DNA of 64,000 nt, taken from assembly GCF_001664485.1 (NCBI RefSeq), contig NZ_CP013630.1, positions 499,001 to 563,000 of the forward strand, given 5' to 3'. The position numbers were made by a program, and so were the translations under genes. The stretch comes from Rhizobium sp. N324. GTDB taxonomy: Bacteria; Pseudomonadota; Alphaproteobacteria; Rhizobiales; Rhizobiaceae. Positions 62,055 through 64,000 of this stretch are shown here, one piece after another. Each line of letters opens with the position of its first letter. The stretch's first letter is position 1. Under the pieces are notes generated by a model that was not told where the DNA came from, ran no database searches, and saw only the letters and a list, made by a program, of their open reading frames with translations.

Positions 62055-63536
62055 ATGAGCACATCCATCATACTTTTGTGCCTTGTGGTGATCGGTGCCG
62101 CCGCCTATCTGGTCGCGCGCAGCCGGGCCACAGCACTTGCCGGAGGCAAATCCTCCGCATTGCATTCCCGGCCGGCCTATTACGGCGCCTATGCGGCGAT
62201 CTGGGCCGTTCTTCCCGCCCTCATCGTGCTTTGCGTCTGGCTCTCGGTCAGCCCCGGCATCATCCAGTCGTCCGTTCGCAGCCACTTTCCTGACGACGTC
62301 AAGGCGCAGGCCGCCGTCGAGCAGGATCTCGGCTATTCGATGGTGGCGACGGTCGCCCGCGGCCTGACGATGCTGACCGCGGATGAAACCGCGGCGATCG
62401 GCACCGATCCGGCGGCACTCCAGGCCAAGCTCAGCGAAAAGGGCGTGCCGCTGGCCGGCCAGCCGCTGCCTTACATGCTCGGCGCCGCCAAGACGCTCAA
62501 CGCCATGAGCATGACCAGCCGCCTCGCCATGACGGCGGTGGTCTTCATTCTTGCCGTTGCCGGCGCCTTCTATGCGTTGCGCGCCATCGCCCCCCGCTTC
62601 CGCGCCCGCAACCGGGTCGAGCGCGTCATGCTCTGGGGCCTGCTGCTCGCCTCATCGATCGCCATCCTGACGACGATCGGCATCGTGCTGTCCATGCTGT
62701 CGGAAGCGGCGCGCTTCTTTGCCGCCGTTCCCGCCGCCGACTTCTTCTTCGGCACCGTCTGGGATCCGCGTTTTGCCGGCGCCGGCAGCTCGTCCTTCGG
62801 CCAGTTCGGCCTGATCCCGCTGCTGCTCGGCACGCTTTATATCGGCCTGGTCGCCATGCTGGTCGCCGTGCCGGTCGGCCTGTTTGCCGCCATCTACATG
62901 GCCGAATATGCCTCGCCGAAGCTGCGCGGGATCGCCAAGCCGCTGCTCGAAGTGCTCGCCGGCATTCCGACGATCGTCTACGGCTTCTTCGCGCTCGTCA
63001 CCGTCGGCCCGTTCCTGCGCGATTTCTCTGCTCAGATCAGCGGCCTGCTCTCCGGCAGCTACACCAACTTCATCCAGGCGCAGAGCGTTCTGACCGCCGG
63101 CATCGTCATGGGCATCATGCTGATCCCCTACGTCTCGTCGCTGTCGGACGATATCATCACCGCCGTGCCGCGGGCGCTGCGTGACGGTTCGCTCGGTCTC
63201 GGCGCCACGCGCTCCGAAACAATCAAGAAGGTGGTTCTGCCGGCAGCACTTCCCGGCATCGTCGGCGCGCTGCTGATGACCGCCTCGCGCGCCATCGGCG
63301 AAACCATGATCGTCGTGCTGGCCGCCGGTGTCGCCGCCCGCATCCAGATCAACCCCTTCGAGCCGATGACGACGGTGACCGTCAAGATCGTCAATCAGCT
63401 GACGGGTGACCTCGAGTTCACCTCGCCGCAGACGCTGGTTGCCTTTGCTCTTGGCATCACGCTGTTCTGCATCACGCTTTGCCTCAACATCTATGCGCTC
63501 TACATCGTGCGCAAATACCGGGAGCAGTACGAATGA
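62055..63536 (+). CDS. pstC: Phosphate ABC transporter permease PstC
   Basis: The 493-aa inner-membrane protein is longer than E. coli PstC (319 aa). It has a large N-terminal extension with extra helices and a periplasmic loop (DDVKAQAAVEQDLGYS, TADETAAIG) before the usual permease domain. The permease part has LVAVPVGLFAAIYMAEYASP, LEVLAGIPTIVYGFFALVTV and the ATPase-contact loop GLGATRSETIKKVVLPAALP. Rhizobial PstC proteins share this long form. The stop overlaps the pstA start (ATGA). Confidence 0.93.
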   Translation: MSTSIILLCLVVIGAAAYLVARSRATALAGGKSSALHSRPAYYGAYAAIWAVLPALIVLCVWLSVSPGIIQSSVRSHFPDDVKAQAAVEQDLGYSMVATVARGLTMLTADETAAIGTDPAALQAKLSEKGVPLAGQPLPYMLGAAKTLNAMSMTSRLAMTAVVFILAVAGAFYALRAIAPRFRARNRVERVMLWGLLLASSIAILTTIGIVLSMLSEAARFFAAVPAADFFFGTVWDPRFAGAGSSSFGQFGLIPLLLGTLYIGLVAMLVAVPVGLFAAIYMAEYASPKLRGIAKPLLEVLAGIPTIVYGFFALVTVGPFLRDFSAQISGLLSGSYTNFIQAQSVLTAGIVMGIMLIPYVSSLSDDIITAVPRALRDGSLGLGATRSETIKKVVLPAALPGIVGALLMTASRAIGETMIVVLAAGVAARIQINPFEPMTTVTVKIVNQLTGDLEFTSPQTLVAFALGITLFCITLCLNIYALYIVRKYREQYE

Positions 63537-64000
63537 CGGATATTGTTTCTCCCACAACAGGCGTCACCATCTCCAAGGCGCCGGCGCGCCGCGATATCGG
63601 CATCAAGCGCCGCTACGCCGCCGAGCGCCGGTTCCAGGCCTATGGCATCGCCGCCATCGCCTTCGGCCTCGTCTTCCTGTTCATCCTGCTGTGGACCGTG
63701 ATCGGCAAAGGCTACACCGCCTTTCAGCAGACGGCGATCACCCTGCCGATCGAATTTTCCGAGAAGACGATCGACCCCAGCAACAAGCGTGCGACCGACC
63801 CTTCGGTGCTGATCGCCGCCAACTATCCGGTTCTGCTGCGCGATGCGATCGTCAAGCAGCTGAATATCAACGCCTCGAGTAAGCCTGACGTGCGCGATGC
63901 ATCCGCCATGCTTTCCAAGGGGGCGCCGATCCAGCTGCGCGACATGGTCGTCGCCGACCCGTCGATCATCGGCAAGACGGTCAATGTCACCGTGCTCGCC
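63533..64000 (+). CDS. pstA: Phosphate ABC transporter permease PstA, 3'-truncated by the window edge
   Basis: The start ATG overlaps the pstC stop by four bases. About 156 residues are seen: a cytoplasmic N-terminus (ARRDIGIKRRYAAERRFQAY) and one hydrophobic helix (GIAAIAFGLVFLFILLWTVI). A long periplasmic segment, as in the extended rhizobial PstA, follows. The core permease domain, pstB, phoU and phoB are presumably beyond the window. Confidence 0.92.
   Translation, partial: MTDIVSPTTGVTISKAPARRDIGIKRRYAAERRFQAYGIAAIAFGLVFLFILLWTVIGKGYTAFQQTAITLPIEFSEKTIDPSNKRATDPSVLIAANYPVLLRDAIVKQLNINASSKPDVRDASAMLSKGAPIQLRDMVVADPSIIGKTVNVTVLA

Overview
The window is about 61-62% GC alphaproteobacterial chromosome, most likely from the Rhizobium leguminosarum / R. 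etli group. The pointers are a complete frcRBCAK fructose-transport locus, a fructokinase-otsA-pgi group, a phoR-pstSCA start and many copies of the palindromic intergenic elements typical of rhizobia. No rRNA, CRISPR array or intact insertion sequence was seen. There is one tRNA gene, tRNA-Thr(CGU).

Left part (1-9.8 kb): a partial alpha/beta hydrolase; a FAD amino-acid oxidase next to a Ser/Cys-type proline-racemase-family enzyme (hydroxyproline-like catabolism); a compact TetR / NTF2-like / TfoX-N operon; a GGDEF-EAL protein; and a quinone-oxidoreductase plus Old Yellow Enzyme pair facing a TetR gene, with four related operator-like sites at the two promoters.

Central metabolic part (10-28 kb): a FucU/RbsD mutarotase with frcR, divergent frcBCAK, pyrC, a diguanylate cyclase, a glyoxalase-like gene, a DUF1772/TetR divergent pair, pyrE, frk, otsA, pgi and fadD. 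Fructose uptake (Frc), phosphorylation (Frk), Pgi and OtsA form a coherent route from fructose to central sugar phosphates and trehalose.

Transport and sugar part (28-48 kb): a PRC-barrel protein; a four-gene osmoprotectant ABC transporter with a VOC protein and a GH2 beta-mannosidase downstream; a LysR-type protein with two HTH domains fused to cutC by an overlapping start; then a 9-kb 6-deoxy-sugar (L-fucose-like) catabolic cluster. That cluster has a Zn-alcohol dehydrogenase, a ribose-type ABC transporter, a mutarotase, an aldo-keto reductase and a UxaA-like dehydratase, under a GntR regulator with two winged helices and two matching operator-like sites.

Accessory part (48-55 kb): an SbmA/YddA-like ABC exporter, a GFA protein, decayed gene fragments, a 14-TM MFS exporter, small orphan ORFs and an integrase remnant next to tRNA-Thr. 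This looks like an eroded genomic island.

Right part (55-64 kb): a nitronate monooxygenase whose promoter carries an operator-like palindrome related to one before fadD; a one-pass membrane protein followed by an untranslated AKP-type tandem repeat; PPK2; then phoR and Pho-box-preceded pstS-pstC-pstA. Between phoR and pstS sits a DUF559 endonuclease-like gene bounded by about 60-bp near-perfect inverted repeats made from the dispersed palindromic element. This is the most unusual structure in the window.
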